A stretch of DNA of 64,000 nt, from the NCBI GenBank assembly GCA_947475685.1, contig CANJNC010000001.1:1-64000 (forward strand), read 5' to 3'. Source of the stretch: Comamonadaceae bacterium. GTDB lineage: Bacteria > Pseudomonadota > Gammaproteobacteria > Burkholderiales > Burkholderiaceae_C. The translations under genes and the position numbers were made by a program. The notes beneath the pieces were generated by a model, which was not told where the DNA came from, made no database searches, and saw nothing but the letters and a program-made list of their open reading frames with translations. Positions 46,000 through 55,234 of this stretch are shown in pieces. Each line of letters begins with the position of its first letter. Position 1 is the stretch's first letter.

Positions 46000-47661
46000 T
46001 CACTTCAGGGCTTTGAACCTGACTCGCTTGGGCTTGGCACCTTCTTCGCCCAGACGTTTTTTCTTATCGGCCTCGTATTCTTGGTAGTTGCCATCAAAGA
46101 ACTGCCACTGCGAGTCCCCCTCACAGGCCAAAATATGTGTCGCTATGCGGTCCAAGAACCAGCGATCATGGCTGATGACCATCACGCAGCCGGCAAACTC
46201 CAGCAAAGCATCTTCCAAAGCACGCAAGGTCTCCACATCCAAATCGTTAGAGGGCTCATCGAGCAAGAGCACGTTCGCCCCAGCAATCAAGGTCTTGGCC
46301 AAATGCAGTCGACCTCGCTCTCCCCCAGAGAGCGTGCCGACTCTCTTTTGCTGATCCCCACCATTGAAATTAAAACGACCACAATATGCACGACTGGCCA
46401 TTTCAAATTTACCAACGGTCAAAATATCTAGCCCACCAGAGACGTCTTCCCAAACTGTTTTTTCGTTGCTCAAGTCATCTCTTGATTGATCCACAAAGGC
46501 CATCTTGACGGTGCTGCCCATCTTGACTTCACCTTGGTCGGGTTGGTGTTGACCAGAGATCATCCTAAAGAGGGTTGATTTCCCTGCGCCGTTGGGGCCA
46601 ATGATGCCCACAATCGCGCCTGGGGGGACTTTAAAGCTCAAATTGTCGATCAACAATCGGTCACCAAATGACTTGCTCACATTGACAAACTCAATGGCCT
46701 CATTGCCCAGTCTCTCGGCCACAGGAATAAAGATCTCATGGGTCTCGTTTCTTTGCTGATACTCAAAGCTTGAGAGCTCCTCAAATCGCGCAATCCTGGC
46801 TTTGCTTTTGGCTTGACGACCTTTGGGGTTTTGCCTGACCCATTCCAATTCCTTTTTAAGGGCTTTGGCTCTGGCTTCTTCACCCTTTTGCTCCTTTTCT
46901 AAACGGTCTTGTTTTTGACTGAGCCAACTGCTGTAATTGCCCTTCCAAGGGATTCCGTGTCCGCGGTCCAGCTCCAATATCCATTGGGCCGCATTGTCCA
47001 AAAAGTAACGGTCATGGGTAATGGCCACTACCGTGCCCCCAAACCTGGCAAGAAACTGCTCCAACCAATCCACAGACTCCGCATCCAAGTGATTGGTCGG
47101 CTCGTCAAGCAAGAGCATGTCTGGCTTGGACAGGAGCAGCCTACAAAGTGCCACACGCCGCTTTTCTCCACCAGAGAGATTGTCAATGGTTGCATCCCAA
47201 GGAGGCAACCTCAACGCATCCGCCGCAATCTCCAATTGATGCTCGCTGTCGCTGCCAGCAGAAGCGATGATTTCTTCCAATTTGCCTTGCTCTTGGGCGA
47301 GTTGATCAAAATCTGCGTCTGGCTCTGCGTAAGCGGCGTAGATTTCTTCCAACCTGTTTTTTGCTGCCAAGACCTCCCCCATCCCCCCTTCCACCGCTTG
47401 TCTCACGGTCTCCGAGGGATCGAGCTGAGGCTCTTGTGGAAGGTAGCCAATTTTGATACCTGGCATGGGCGTGGCTTCGCCTTCAATTTCTTGATCAACA
47501 CCGGCCATGATTTTGAGAAGCGTTGACTTGCCAGAACCATTGGTACCGAGTACGCCAATCTTGGCTCCAGGGAAAAAACTTAAAGAGATGTCCTTCAAGA
47601 TTTGGCGTTTGGGAGGAACAATTTTTCCAACGCGATTCATCGTGAATACATATTGAGCCAT
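46000..47661 (-). CDS. ettA: Energy-dependent translational throttle protein EttA
   Basis: EttA is an ABC-F ATPase that binds the ribosomal E site and gates the first elongation steps by ADP/ATP ratio. The 553-residue protein has two nucleotide-binding domains: Walker A GTNGSGKST and GPNGAGKST, signature LSGGEKRR and LSGGERGR, Walker B LLLDEPTNHLD and LLLDEPSNDLD. The linker helices carry the charged stretch typical of the P-site interaction motif. There are no membrane segments. It is divergent from rhlE. Confidence 0.95.
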   Translation of the reverse strand: MAQYVFTMNRVGKIVPPKRQILKDISLSFFPGAKIGVLGTNGSGKSTLLKIMAGVDQEIEGEATPMPGIKIGYLPQEPQLDPSETVRQAVEGGMGEVLAAKNRLEEIYAAYAEPDADFDQLAQEQGKLEEIIASAGSDSEHQLEIAADALRLPPWDATIDNLSGGEKRRVALCRLLLSKPDMLLLDEPTNHLDAESVDWLEQFLARFGGTVVAITHDRYFLDNAAQWILELDRGHGIPWKGNYSSWLSQKQDRLEKEQKGEEARAKALKKELEWVRQNPKGRQAKSKARIARFEELSSFEYQQRNETHEIFIPVAERLGNEAIEFVNVSKSFGDRLLIDNLSFKVPPGAIVGIIGPNGAGKSTLFRMISGQHQPDQGEVKMGSTVKMAFVDQSRDDLSNEKTVWEDVSGGLDILTVGKFEMASRAYCGRFNFNGGDQQKRVGTLSGGERGRLHLAKTLIAGANVLLLDEPSNDLDVETLRALEDALLEFAGCVMVISHDRWFLDRIATHILACEGDSQWQFFDGNYQEYEADKKKRLGEEGAKPKRVRFKALK

Positions 47662-47854
47662 GATGACTTCTTTCCTTTTTTTGTAAAAACCAATTTAACC
47701 AAGTACTCTAACACTTTTGGACTCTTGGTTGCTAGGAATCCTCGCAATATCGACCTTGGGCGTGGAACTTATTAGACCCCTTGAACGATCAATGTGTGGT
47801 CTAAAGCGGACTAAATTTTGCAAAGTTCGATGGTTTTGTGAGACAATGAGCACA

Positions 47855-48005
47855 GTTTAGGCAACCAGTCGCCTAAACATCAGCGTTTCTGCTGGGGCAC
47901 TTTTTTTAGACTTTTAGTCCCAATAGCCCTCTTTCCTGTTTCCCGGCCTCTTACTGGTTGCTTGCATTCAAGCAATGAAGGCCGATCCATGCGCCGGATA
48001 GGCGC
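47855..48005 (+). promoter_or_regulatory. Structured rhlE leader
   Basis: Several hairpins line the 5' region of rhlE. GTTTAGGC/GCCTAAAC (47855-47878) is a perfect 8-bp stem, CAGC/GCTG (47881-47894) is followed by GGGCAC and seven T, GGCC/GGCC with TTGCTTG/CAAGCAA inside (47945-47983) form a long stem, and GCGCC/GGCGC (47991-48005) lies directly upstream of the ATG with the only purine-rich SD-like stretch (GGATAGG) partly in its loop. The arrangement suggests RNA-structure control of a helicase gene, by inference only. Confidence 0.5.
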
Positions 48006-48011
48006 TCCACT

Positions 48012-49919
48012 ATGAACTTTGAAGAACTCAATTTGGCCCCGGCCATCTTAAAGGCCGTGCAAGAGCAAGGCTATGAAATACCCACACCCGTGCAGTCTCA
48101 GGCAATTCCAATTGTACTGAGCGGGCATGATTTACTCGCAGGCGCACAAACCGGTACAGGCAAAACAGCGGCCTTTACTCTGCCCATGCTGCACAAGCTC
48201 ACCATGAGCCGCAGCTCGCCAAATAAATTTGGGGTCTATGGAATTCGCGCTCTCGTATTGACGCCCACGCGCGAATTGGCCGCGCAAGTTGAGGAATCCA
48301 TCAGAAATTATGGCAAATACCTGCAGCTCAACTCTTGTGTGATTTTTGGTGGCGTAGGGATGAAACCTCAAGTCGACAAGCTGAAAAAGGGCGTCGATAT
48401 TTTGGTGGCAACACCTGGAAGGTTGTTGGATCTTCAGCAACAAGGATTTGTGGATCTGAGCACCGTACAAATTTTGGTACTCGACGAGGCAGACCGCATG
48501 CTCGACATGGGCTTTATTCAAGACGTCAAAAAAATCTTGGCCCTTGTACCCAAAGACAAACAAAGTTTGCTTTTCTCCGCAACGTTCAGCAATGAAATCA
48601 AAGAACTTGCTGAGAATTTGCTAAAAAATCCACAAAGCATTCAAGTCACCCCCCCCAATACCACTGTCCAACGCATCACCCAATTGATTCATCCTGTGGG
48701 CCGTGGCAAGAAAAAAGCGCTGCTTGCTCATATCGTTCAAACGAACAATTGGAGTCAAGTGCTGGTGTTCACTCGGACCAAGTTTGGCGCCAACTCTGTG
48801 GCGGACTTTTTAAACAAACAAGGCATCACTGCCATGGCTTTGCATGGCAACAAAAGTCAAACTGCTCGCACACAAGCTTTAGCAGGCTTTAAGAGCGGAG
48901 ATATTCGTGCTTTGGTTGCAACTGATATTGCTGCTCGCGGCATTGACATTGATGAATTGCCTCACGTGGTCAATTACGAAATCCCCAATGTGAGCGAAGA
49001 CTACGTCCACCGCATTGGTCGCACGGGACGTGCAGGCTCGGATGGTCACGCGGTGAGCTTGGTCTCATTGGATGAAGAAGGCTTCATGAAAGACATTGAG
49101 CAATTCACGCATCAAAACATTGAGGTCTCCATCATTGAAGGCTTTGATCCAGAACCCGGTGAGAAGGCTGAGCCCATTGCCATGGGACGTCAAACGATTT
49201 GGGGCGGGCTTGGACGCGCGCCTTCTAGAGATGTGATGGTCGCAGCGGCCAAAGCCGCTCGAAGTGAAATGATGGAGCGAATCAGAGAAAAGAAGGTCAG
49301 CAACCCAGGACGCGCTCGCCCCAATCAAAATAATTCACAGCCCCGATCTGCAAGGCCTTCAAGACCCAATGGGGATGTGAACACCGAGAGGCCCTTCAAC
49401 GCGCATGAGTCAGGAGAAAACTTTGGCGCTGCAAGACCGCCCAGAAATCAAACCCCTCGCGACGACCGTCAACCCCATTCAAGGGGCCCTGGCACTGGCC
49501 CATCAGGGCCCAACAACCATAGAAACCGTGGCCCACGCCCTGAGGGTAGAACGGACTGGCCAGACGCAGCGGGTTTTAGACCCAGAGCACAAGGCGGTCA
49601 AAAAAACCCCAGGCCCCTCCAAGCAGATGGTTCGCCCCAAGCACCAAGGGCCAACCCCCTTCACGACGAAGATTACCAACCTAGAGAGAATGCCCATTTA
49701 GGCACCCACAACGGTGTGAACGCCTTTGGACATAAAAACCAAAGCAAATCCAATCGCACACCAGACCCCACAAGAACCAGTGTAGATTTGATGAGCGAGC
49801 GCAGAGGATCCAATGGGGGGGGTGCGAATCGCCCAAGAGGGCCCAAACCCGCTGGCTCGTTCTCGGGCAAAAGAAGTTCTTCGGGTGGTGGCAATCGAGG
49901 CGGTGGTTTTTCTAGGTAA
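48012..49919 (+). CDS. rhlE: DEAD-box ATP-dependent RNA helicase, RhlE type
   Basis: The 635-residue protein has a complete DEAD-box core (about 1-380): Q motif [13 protein letters not shown], Walker [28 protein letters not shown] as [13 protein letters not shown] as FSATFS, and the C-terminal helicase motifs [15 protein letters not shown] and [10 protein letters not shown]. After that a long, low-complexity tail of about 230 residues rich in Arg, Gly, Pro and Asn is probably disordered and RNA-binding. RhlE-type helicases remodel ribosomal RNA and act in mRNA decay and cold growth. The upstream leader contains several hairpins, hinting at RNA-structure regulation. Confidence 0.93.
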   Translation: MNFEELNLAPAILKAVQEQGYEIPTPVQSQAIPIVLSGHDLLAGAQTGTGKTAAFTLPMLHKLTMSRSSPNKFGVYGIRALVLTPTRELAAQVEESIRNYGKYLQLNSCVIFGGVGMKPQVDKLKKGVDILVATPGRLLDLQQQGFVDLSTVQILVLDEADRMLDMGFIQDVKKILALVPKDKQSLLFSATFSNEIKELAENLLKNPQSIQVTPPNTTVQRITQLIHPVGRGKKKALLAHIVQTNNWSQVLVFTRTKFGANSVADFLNKQGITAMALHGNKSQTARTQALAGFKSGDIRALVATDIAARGIDIDELPHVVNYEIPNVSEDYVHRIGRTGRAGSDGHAVSLVSLDEEGFMKDIEQFTHQNIEVSIIEGFDPEPGEKAEPIAMGRQTIWGGLGRAPSRDVMVAAAKAARSEMMERIREKKVSNPGRARPNQNNSQPRSARPSRPNGDVNTERPFNAHESGENFGAARPPRNQTPRDDRQPHSRGPGTGPSGPNNHRNRGPRPEGRTDWPDAAGFRPRAQGGQKNPRPLQADGSPQAPRANPLHDEDYQPRENAHLGTHNGVNAFGHKNQSKSNRTPDPTRTSVDLMSERRGSNGGGANRPRGPKPAGSFSGKRSSSGGGNRGGGFSR

Positions 49920-49927
49920 AGCCCCCC

Positions 49928-50878
49928 TCATGGCGCCAATTCTGGCGCCATTGAGCAAGGAGATTGACCTTCGAAAAAAGCTCTTAGATTTTCCAAAGCC
50001 AGCGTGGACATGGCCTTTTTAGCCGCGTCAGTGGATGCGCCAATATGCGGGGTCAGGACTGCATTTTGCATGACTCGCCACTCCGCTGCCACTTTGGGCT
50101 CGCCAGAAAAGACATCGATGGCCGCGCCGGCCAGCTTTCTTTGTTGCAAAGCAGAGATCAACGCACTTTGATCGAAGACACTGGCGTCACCTACATTGAC
50201 AACATACGCATTGGCACCCAAAGCCTCAATGATGGCCTTGTTGACAAGCTCTTTGTAAGTCACTGCATCCTGAGCACACAAGACCAATACATCCAAATTC
50301 TGGACCATCTCCTTCAGATCAGAAAAGTATTGCATGTTGAATTGATTGGACAATTGAGCATCATCCTCGTAATCAAAATAAGCCATGCGCATCTTAAAAC
50401 CAAAGGCCCGTTGGGCAATTTCTAGCATCAAAGGCTTGGCCCCCACCAGGCCCATTCGCGCCCCAGTCACTCTTCGGCTCAATGGGTAATCACCTTCCAC
50501 CCAATCGGCGTTGCGCACAAATCGATCAGCATGAGGTATTCTCCTCACCACACCCAACACCAAGCCCATGGCAAGGTCAGCAACATCCGCGTTGGCAACT
50601 CCAGGGGTATAGGTCAACATGACATTTTTAGCAATGAGCGCATCCAAATCAACGTTTTGATAGCTTTCGCCCACAACGCATACCAATCGAACCTTGGGAT
50701 AAGTGGCCAACAACTTGGCATCCACGATGATGTCCGTGGAACCGATCATGGCCGTTACTCGACCCAAGACAGAAGGATCGCTCAAATGCCCATGGTCATG
50801 GACTTGATACAAACTCTGTAGTTCGTTCATCAAATGGGTTGGCAAAGGTGAGAGCTTTAACAAATCAAATGCGGTCAT
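49928..50878 (-). CDS. 2-hydroxyacid dehydrogenase-like protein with degenerate active site
   Basis: The 316-residue protein has the D-2-hydroxyacid dehydrogenase (GhrB/SerA-like) fold: TPGVANADVADLAMGLVLG, the DVFSGEP motif with Glu260 and catalytic His278 in TPHIGAST. However, two hallmarks are changed. The nucleotide-binding GxGxxG (normally like GLGRIG) reads GAKPLM at 146-151, keeping only the first Gly. The catalytic Arg of NxxRG is Asp231 in NVGDAS. Such a protein is unlikely to be a normal NAD-dependent dehydrogenase and may bind a ligand or partner instead. The stop is 9 bases from the rhlE stop, convergent. Confidence 0.78.
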   Translation of the reverse strand: MTAFDLLKLSPLPTHLMNELQSLYQVHDHGHLSDPSVLGRVTAMIGSTDIIVDAKLLATYPKVRLVCVVGESYQNVDLDALIAKNVMLTYTPGVANADVADLAMGLVLGVVRRIPHADRFVRNADWVEGDYPLSRRVTGARMGLVGAKPLMLEIAQRAFGFKMRMAYFDYEDDAQLSNQFNMQYFSDLKEMVQNLDVLVLCAQDAVTYKELVNKAIIEALGANAYVVNVGDASVFDQSALISALQQRKLAGAAIDVFSGEPKVAAEWRVMQNAVLTPHIGASTDAAKKAMSTLALENLRAFFEGQSPCSMAPELAP

Positions 50879-51096
50879 TTGTTTATACCCCTATAAAAAA
50901 ATCAGCTTAAATTCAAACTAGGATTGATCGACTTTTGTTTAAAAGACCCAATTCCACTTGTGCAAAGCAAATTATGCCTTTTTTGCCTAAAATACAAAAG
51001 ATCTCAAAGATAAACAGCTAGCAGCTGATTAGACTTTAAATCACAAGATTTGCGATCGATTGCGCCTCTAGCTCAAAACCCATTTTAATAAATCAT

Positions 51097-51483
51097 ATGC
51101 TCTTTTTACACACCATGCTTCGAGTAGGTGACCTCAATCGGTCCATTGACTTTTACACAAAAGTCCTGGGTATGAAACTGCTCAAAACAACGGATCGGCC
51201 TGATCAAAAATACACCCTGGCATTTGTGGGATTTGCAAACAATCCCGAACAAGCTGAAATTGAATTGACTTATAACTATGGCGTCACTCAATACGACATA
51301 GGGAGTGCTTTTGGACATATTGCACTGGGCGTTGATGATGTCTACAAAACATGCGACAACATTCGCCTCTTAGGAGGTCAAATCACCAGAGAACCAGGTC
51401 CTGTCAAAGGCGGCCTCTCCATCATTGCCTTTGTCATCGATCCAGATGGGTATAAGATCGAATTGATCCAACGCACAAGATGA
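51097..51483 (+). CDS. gloA: Lactoylglutathione lyase (glyoxalase I)
   Basis: The 128-residue enzyme isomerises the methylglyoxal-glutathione hemithioacetal to S-D-lactoylglutathione. The metal ligands are His5, Glu56, His74 and Glu122, identical in number to the E. coli nickel enzyme, which suggests Ni(II) rather than Zn(II). The opening [20 protein letters not shown] (shortened to family motif) is typical. No gloB is visible in the window. A short spacer separates it from pdxH. Confidence 0.95.
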   Translation: MLFLHTMLRVGDLNRSIDFYTKVLGMKLLKTTDRPDQKYTLAFVGFANNPEQAEIELTYNYGVTQYDIGSAFGHIALGVDDVYKTCDNIRLLGGQITREPGPVKGGLSIIAFVIDPDGYKIELIQRTR

Positions 51484-51527
51484 TCTAATCTTGTGCCTGC
51501 ATCCACTCACCAACCAAAGGATTCAAA

Positions 51528-52181
51528 GTGTCAACGCCCAACTTAGCGGACATGCGTAAAAGCTATACCCTGGCCCAACTCGATGAGGAGCACTCTCAGT
51601 CAAGCCCTTTGGAACAATTTCAATTGTGGTTTGATGATGCATTGAAAGCCCATGTACCAGAACCCACGGCCATGACGCTTGCAACAGTCGACCAACACAT
51701 GAAGCCCAGCACTCGAATTGTCTTACTTAAAGGACTGGATGCAAGAGGCTTGGTTTGGTATACCAATTACCAAAGTCGAAAAGGATTGGAGCTGGCTGGC
51801 AACCCCTTTGCAGCACTGCAATTTCATTGGGTTGAACTTGAGAGAGTTGTGCGCATTGAAGGCTTGGTGGAAAAAATATCTGAGCAAGAAAGTGACACCT
51901 ATTTTCAAAGTCGCCCCTTGGACTCCAGAATTGGAGCATGGGCGAGTCCACAAAGCGAAGTGCTTCAAGTTCGAGATGAACTAGAGCGCGCATTTAGCAA
52001 AGTGAAGTTGCAATTCGGTGAAGCCCCACCCAGACCCCCACATTGGGGCGGCTATCGATTGATTCCAAGCGAATGGGAGTTTTGGCAAGGACGCCCCAGC
52101 AGACTGCACGATCGCTTGAGGTACCAAAAATCAAGCTCAACACCGTCTTCAAACTGGCTTAGAGACAGACTTGCACCTTGA
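51528..52181 (+). CDS. pdxH: Pyridoxamine 5'-phosphate oxidase
   Basis: PdxH oxidises pyridoxine or pyridoxamine 5'-phosphate to pyridoxal phosphate with FMN and oxygen. The 217-residue protein has [32 protein letters not shown], the FMN-binding [12 protein letters not shown] and the C-terminal signature [14 protein letters not shown] with [13 protein letters not shown]. The start is GTG at 51528, with AAGGA six bases upstream, a clear ribosome binding site. It is 44 bases after gloA and convergent with msrA. Confidence 0.94.
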   Translation: MSTPNLADMRKSYTLAQLDEEHSQSSPLEQFQLWFDDALKAHVPEPTAMTLATVDQHMKPSTRIVLLKGLDARGLVWYTNYQSRKGLELAGNPFAALQFHWVELERVVRIEGLVEKISEQESDTYFQSRPLDSRIGAWASPQSEVLQVRDELERAFSKVKLQFGEAPPRPPHWGGYRLIPSEWEFWQGRPSRLHDRLRYQKSSSTPSSNWLRDRLAP

Positions 52182-52208
52182 AAACAGCTTGAAATCTACC
52201 GCACAGTC

Positions 52209-52745
52209 TTAAGCCACTTTGGACGCAAAGGTTTTGAGAAATTTCTCCACCTTGGGCGCCACGACATAAGCACAATACCCTTGCTCGGGGTGATGGGTGA
52301 AGTACTCTTGGTGGTAAGTTTCAGCCTCATAGAAACGATCTAAACGTTGTACCTGCGTGGTCAAGGCCTTGGAAAATGCCTCAGATGCTTGCAAGCCCTT
52401 GATGAAATGGTTGACTTCACGTTCATCTTGTTCTTGGGTGAAAAAAATACCACTTCTGTATTGGGTGCCTACATCATTTCCTTGACGATTCAGGGTGGTG
52501 GGATCATGAATGACAAAGAAGATCTCCAATAATTCTTTCAATTGAATTTGAGAAGGATCGTACTCAACCTTCACCACTTCTGCATGACCTGTCGTGCCTG
52601 AGCAAACCTGCTCATAGGTGGGGTTCAAAGTTTGACCATTGCAGTACCCTGACACCACGTCCAAGACACCTTTGACTCTGTCAAACACAGCCTCAACGCA
52701 CCAAAAACACCCCCCTGCTAAATAGATTGTTTCTCTTGTGCCCAT
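52209..52745 (-). CDS. msrA: Peptide-methionine (S)-S-oxide reductase
   Basis: MsrA repairs methionine-S-sulfoxide in proteins. The catalytic Cys13 lies in GGCFWCVEAVF, followed by the conserved GYCNGQTLNPTYEQVCSGTTGHAE (shortened to motif) and EVVKVEYDP. At 178 residues it is a complete single-domain enzyme without MsrB fusion. There is no signal peptide, so it is cytoplasmic. It is convergent with pdxH. Confidence 0.95.
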   Translation of the reverse strand: MGTRETIYLAGGCFWCVEAVFDRVKGVLDVVSGYCNGQTLNPTYEQVCSGTTGHAEVVKVEYDPSQIQLKELLEIFFVIHDPTTLNRQGNDVGTQYRSGIFFTQEQDEREVNHFIKGLQASEAFSKALTTQVQRLDRFYEAETYHQEYFTHHPEQGYCAYVVAPKVEKFLKTFASKVA

Positions 52746-52789
52746 GCTTAAATTCCTTCATTTTAAATTCGTCAACCACCCGTCACTTT

Positions 52790-52819
52790 AACAAAAAAAC
52801 AAAGGGACCCGCGGGCCCC
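52790..52819 (-). terminator. Intrinsic terminator after TorF porin
   Basis: On the minus strand GGGGCCC-GC-GGGTCCC (52804-52819) forms a GC-rich stem with one G-T wobble and at most a short loop, followed by TTTGTTTTTTT. It lies 30 bases past the porin stop codon. Confidence 0.75.
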
Positions 52820-52848
52820 TATTAAAAAGACTTGAATGGCAAGACGTC

Positions 52849-53685
52849 TTAGAAGCCTTTTGCAAACCCAAGAATTAAACCGGGCTTGCCAGCAGAGCGT
52901 CGACCCGTCAAATCTGTTTGAAAGTACCCCTGCTTGGAAGTCGTGTAATAAGTGGCAGACAAAACTGAATTGCCCCCAAAGTCATGCCCTAAACTGAGCC
53001 GGTAATCGTTGACTGTTTGAACCAAACCAGGAGAGCCCACATCTGAGGCCATGAGGAATTTACGCTGATTGAAGTTTTTAAGATTCAATACGCCCACGTG
53101 AGCACCCCAAATCAGACCCACATATTCCTTAGAAAAACTCAAATCCAAATAGGTTGTTCCAATCGTTGACAAAGGTGCACCAGCGACATAGGCATAGCGA
53201 AAGTAATCCGAAGTTGCATAGTTCACCTTCAACGACAAAGGGCCGTTGCTCAGTCCCACATACACTTCCGTGTTATTGATCGTTTTGTTGGCGTAATCAA
53301 CCCCAATGCTATCTACACCACTTTTAGGATACAAATAATAAATAGCCCCAATGTCTCCAATGGATCCTAAGAGCCCAGGAACAGTGCCCTTGTAACCGCC
53401 ATAAAAGTCCATCTCAAGACTGGCACCGTTGTATAAGTTTTGAGCAACATTGGAGTTCCAATTGCCCGCATAAAAACCCGATTGATGCTCCCAATCCACT
53501 CCGCCTTGGATGGCTGGACCATAATTGGTTTGCGTAAAACCTCTGAATCGGTAGTCTCCAACCAAAGACACATTGCCGCTCAATTTGGCCTGGGGCTCAG
53601 CGGCAAAAGAACTTTTACCGATAAAAGCAACAAGCAAAGCGGCCAATAAAACAGGCAAAATTGCGGGTGTCAGAGGGTTTTTCAT
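52849..53685 (-). CDS. TorF-family putative porin
   Basis: The 278-residue protein carries a signal peptide (MKNPLTP, hydrophobic core, cleavage after SSFA or AAEP). Repeated beta-strand patterns with aromatic residues (LVGDYRFRGFTQT, GGVDWEHQSGFYAGNW, GYFQTDL) and a C-terminal strand ending in Phe match the TIGR02001/TorF putative outer-membrane barrel family. Substrate is unknown. A good terminator follows. Its start faces the RND efflux operon, with a 315-base spacer. Confidence 0.82.
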   Translation of the reverse strand: MKNPLTPAILPVLLAALLVAFIGKSSFAAEPQAKLSGNVSLVGDYRFRGFTQTNYGPAIQGGVDWEHQSGFYAGNWNSNVAQNLYNGASLEMDFYGGYKGTVPGLLGSIGDIGAIYYLYPKSGVDSIGVDYANKTINNTEVYVGLSNGPLSLKVNYATSDYFRYAYVAGAPLSTIGTTYLDLSFSKEYVGLIWGAHVGVLNLKNFNQRKFLMASDVGSPGLVQTVNDYRLSLGHDFGGNSVLSATYYTTSKQGYFQTDLTGRRSAGKPGLILGFAKGF

Positions 53686-53935
53686 GTGACGTCCTTGAAA
53701 GTTTGATTTTGGGGTCAGAGAATATGGGACTTATTTTAAGTGGCTTTGCGCCTAACCTCCTCGCAATCGTCATGCGCACAACAGCCAATTGTGATTTAAA
53801 CCAACGCTTGCGTCGTAAAAGTGCCCTTGATGACAGCGTCAATGAGCAAAAAGTAATACATCCTTATGCCTACATTTGAAATACAATTCATTCTGTCATT
53901 AAATCTTTGATATTACAATTTCTTAACATTTTGAT

Positions 53936-53965
53936 TTGTTCTTCGATGGACTTTTGGCTTATAAA
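53936..53965 (+). promoter_or_regulatory. Candidate promoter of the RND efflux operon
   Basis: TTGTTC (53936-53941) and TATAAA (53960-53965) are 18 bases apart, 36 bases upstream of the adaptor ATG. Spacing and sequence fit a moderate sigma-70 promoter. The remainder of the 315-base gap (53686-54000) between the TorF porin and this gene shows no other recognisable element. Confidence 0.4.
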
Positions 53966-54000
53966 ATACGTCTAAAATTTATAAAATTAATCGGCTTCAG

Positions 54001-55152
54001 ATGGTCTTTAAATTAAAAACGAATCTTGACATAGCGCTTGGGTCTTGCATTTTGACAGCCCTGATGGGGTGCCAACCCTCAGGGCAATCCCATCCAAGCG
54101 TTGCGACACAAGAAAACACAACGCTCGCCAACGCGGGTCAAATAGAGCTATCGAGCTCGGACGTGACCGTGCTTGAAGCCAGAGAGTTGGTCAGCGGCCT
54201 TCCCATCACTGGAAACTTAAAAGCCAACAAGGACGCCTTCATCAAAGCCCGAGTGGCTGGTGAATTGATGGACATGCGGCTCAAAGAGGGAGATGTCGTT
54301 CAGGCAGGACAAATTCTGGGCAGAATTGATCCTATTGAGTACCAAAGACGCCTGAGGCAGGCTCAAGAAACAGCCGATGCGGCCAAAGCACAAATAGACA
54401 TCGCTCAACGGCAGTACGACAACAACAAAGCATTGGTTGATCAAGGTTTCATCTCAAAGACGGCCTTAGAGTCCTCATTTTCAAACCTTCAAACCGCACA
54501 AGCCACCTTTCGTGCAGCTCAAGCAGGCGCAGACGTTGCAAGCAAAGCCTTGGATGATTCCGTTTTAAGAGCCCCCTTTGCGGGTCAAGTCTCGGCGCGG
54601 TTTGCTCAAAGTGGCGAACGCATGGGCGTGGACGCCAAGGTTCTAGAGATCTTAGATATTTCACATTTTGAAGTGGAGACAACCATCAGCGCGACGGACT
54701 CGACTGGGCTAAAAATCGGCCAAGAAGCGCTGCTAAAGGTAGAGGGAAGCACCCAAACATTTAAAGCCGTTTTAACCCGTATCAATCCCAGCGCTCAAAC
54801 GGGCTCAAGAAGTGTGTTGGCCTACCTCCAATTGAAAGACACTCAAGGCCTCAGACAAGGGCTGTTCGTTCAAGGCACGCTCAACCTCACCAAGCGAACA
54901 GTTTTATGCATTCCAATCAAAGATATTCAAAATTACAAGGCTGAGCCCTTTGTACAAATCATTGATGCCGGCTTGGTCAAACACCAATCCATCAAAACTG
55001 GGATCTCTGGCTACCTCAGCACGATTGACAATGAAAACAAATGGACTGAGATCATTGGTCTTGCTGTGAATACGCCCGTCCTCAAATCCCATCTTGGCGT
55101 CGTACGTGAAAGCGTACAAGTCAAATTCACCCAAGTTGGTGAAAAACTCTAA
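54001..55152 (+). CDS. RND efflux periplasmic adaptor (AcrA/MdtA type)
   Basis: The 383-residue lipoprotein links an inner-membrane RND pump to an outer-membrane TolC channel. The lipobox TALMGC at residues 19-24 predicts lipidation at Cys24. A barrel-sandwich/lipoyl half (LKEGDVVQAGQILGRIDP) and the coiled-coil hairpin (about 120-190, rich in Ala and Gln) come next, then the rest of the barrel (DDSVLRAPFAGQVSARFAQSGE) and a beta-barrel domain. It is followed by an RND permease, with the probable TolC partner encoded 4.4 kb downstream. Confidence 0.9.
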   Translation: MVFKLKTNLDIALGSCILTALMGCQPSGQSHPSVATQENTTLANAGQIELSSSDVTVLEARELVSGLPITGNLKANKDAFIKARVAGELMDMRLKEGDVVQAGQILGRIDPIEYQRRLRQAQETADAAKAQIDIAQRQYDNNKALVDQGFISKTALESSFSNLQTAQATFRAAQAGADVASKALDDSVLRAPFAGQVSARFAQSGERMGVDAKVLEILDISHFEVETTISATDSTGLKIGQEALLKVEGSTQTFKAVLTRINPSAQTGSRSVLAYLQLKDTQGLRQGLFVQGTLNLTKRTVLCIPIKDIQNYKAEPFVQIIDAGLVKHQSIKTGISGYLSTIDNENKWTEIIGLAVNTPVLKSHLGVVRESVQVKFTQVGEKL

Positions 55153-55234
55153 GCACACTCTCTCTCGCCCGCCCTTTGCATCCTTGACACCGAACTTGTA
55201 AAAATTTGAAGCATCACGAGCCAACCTAAACCTT

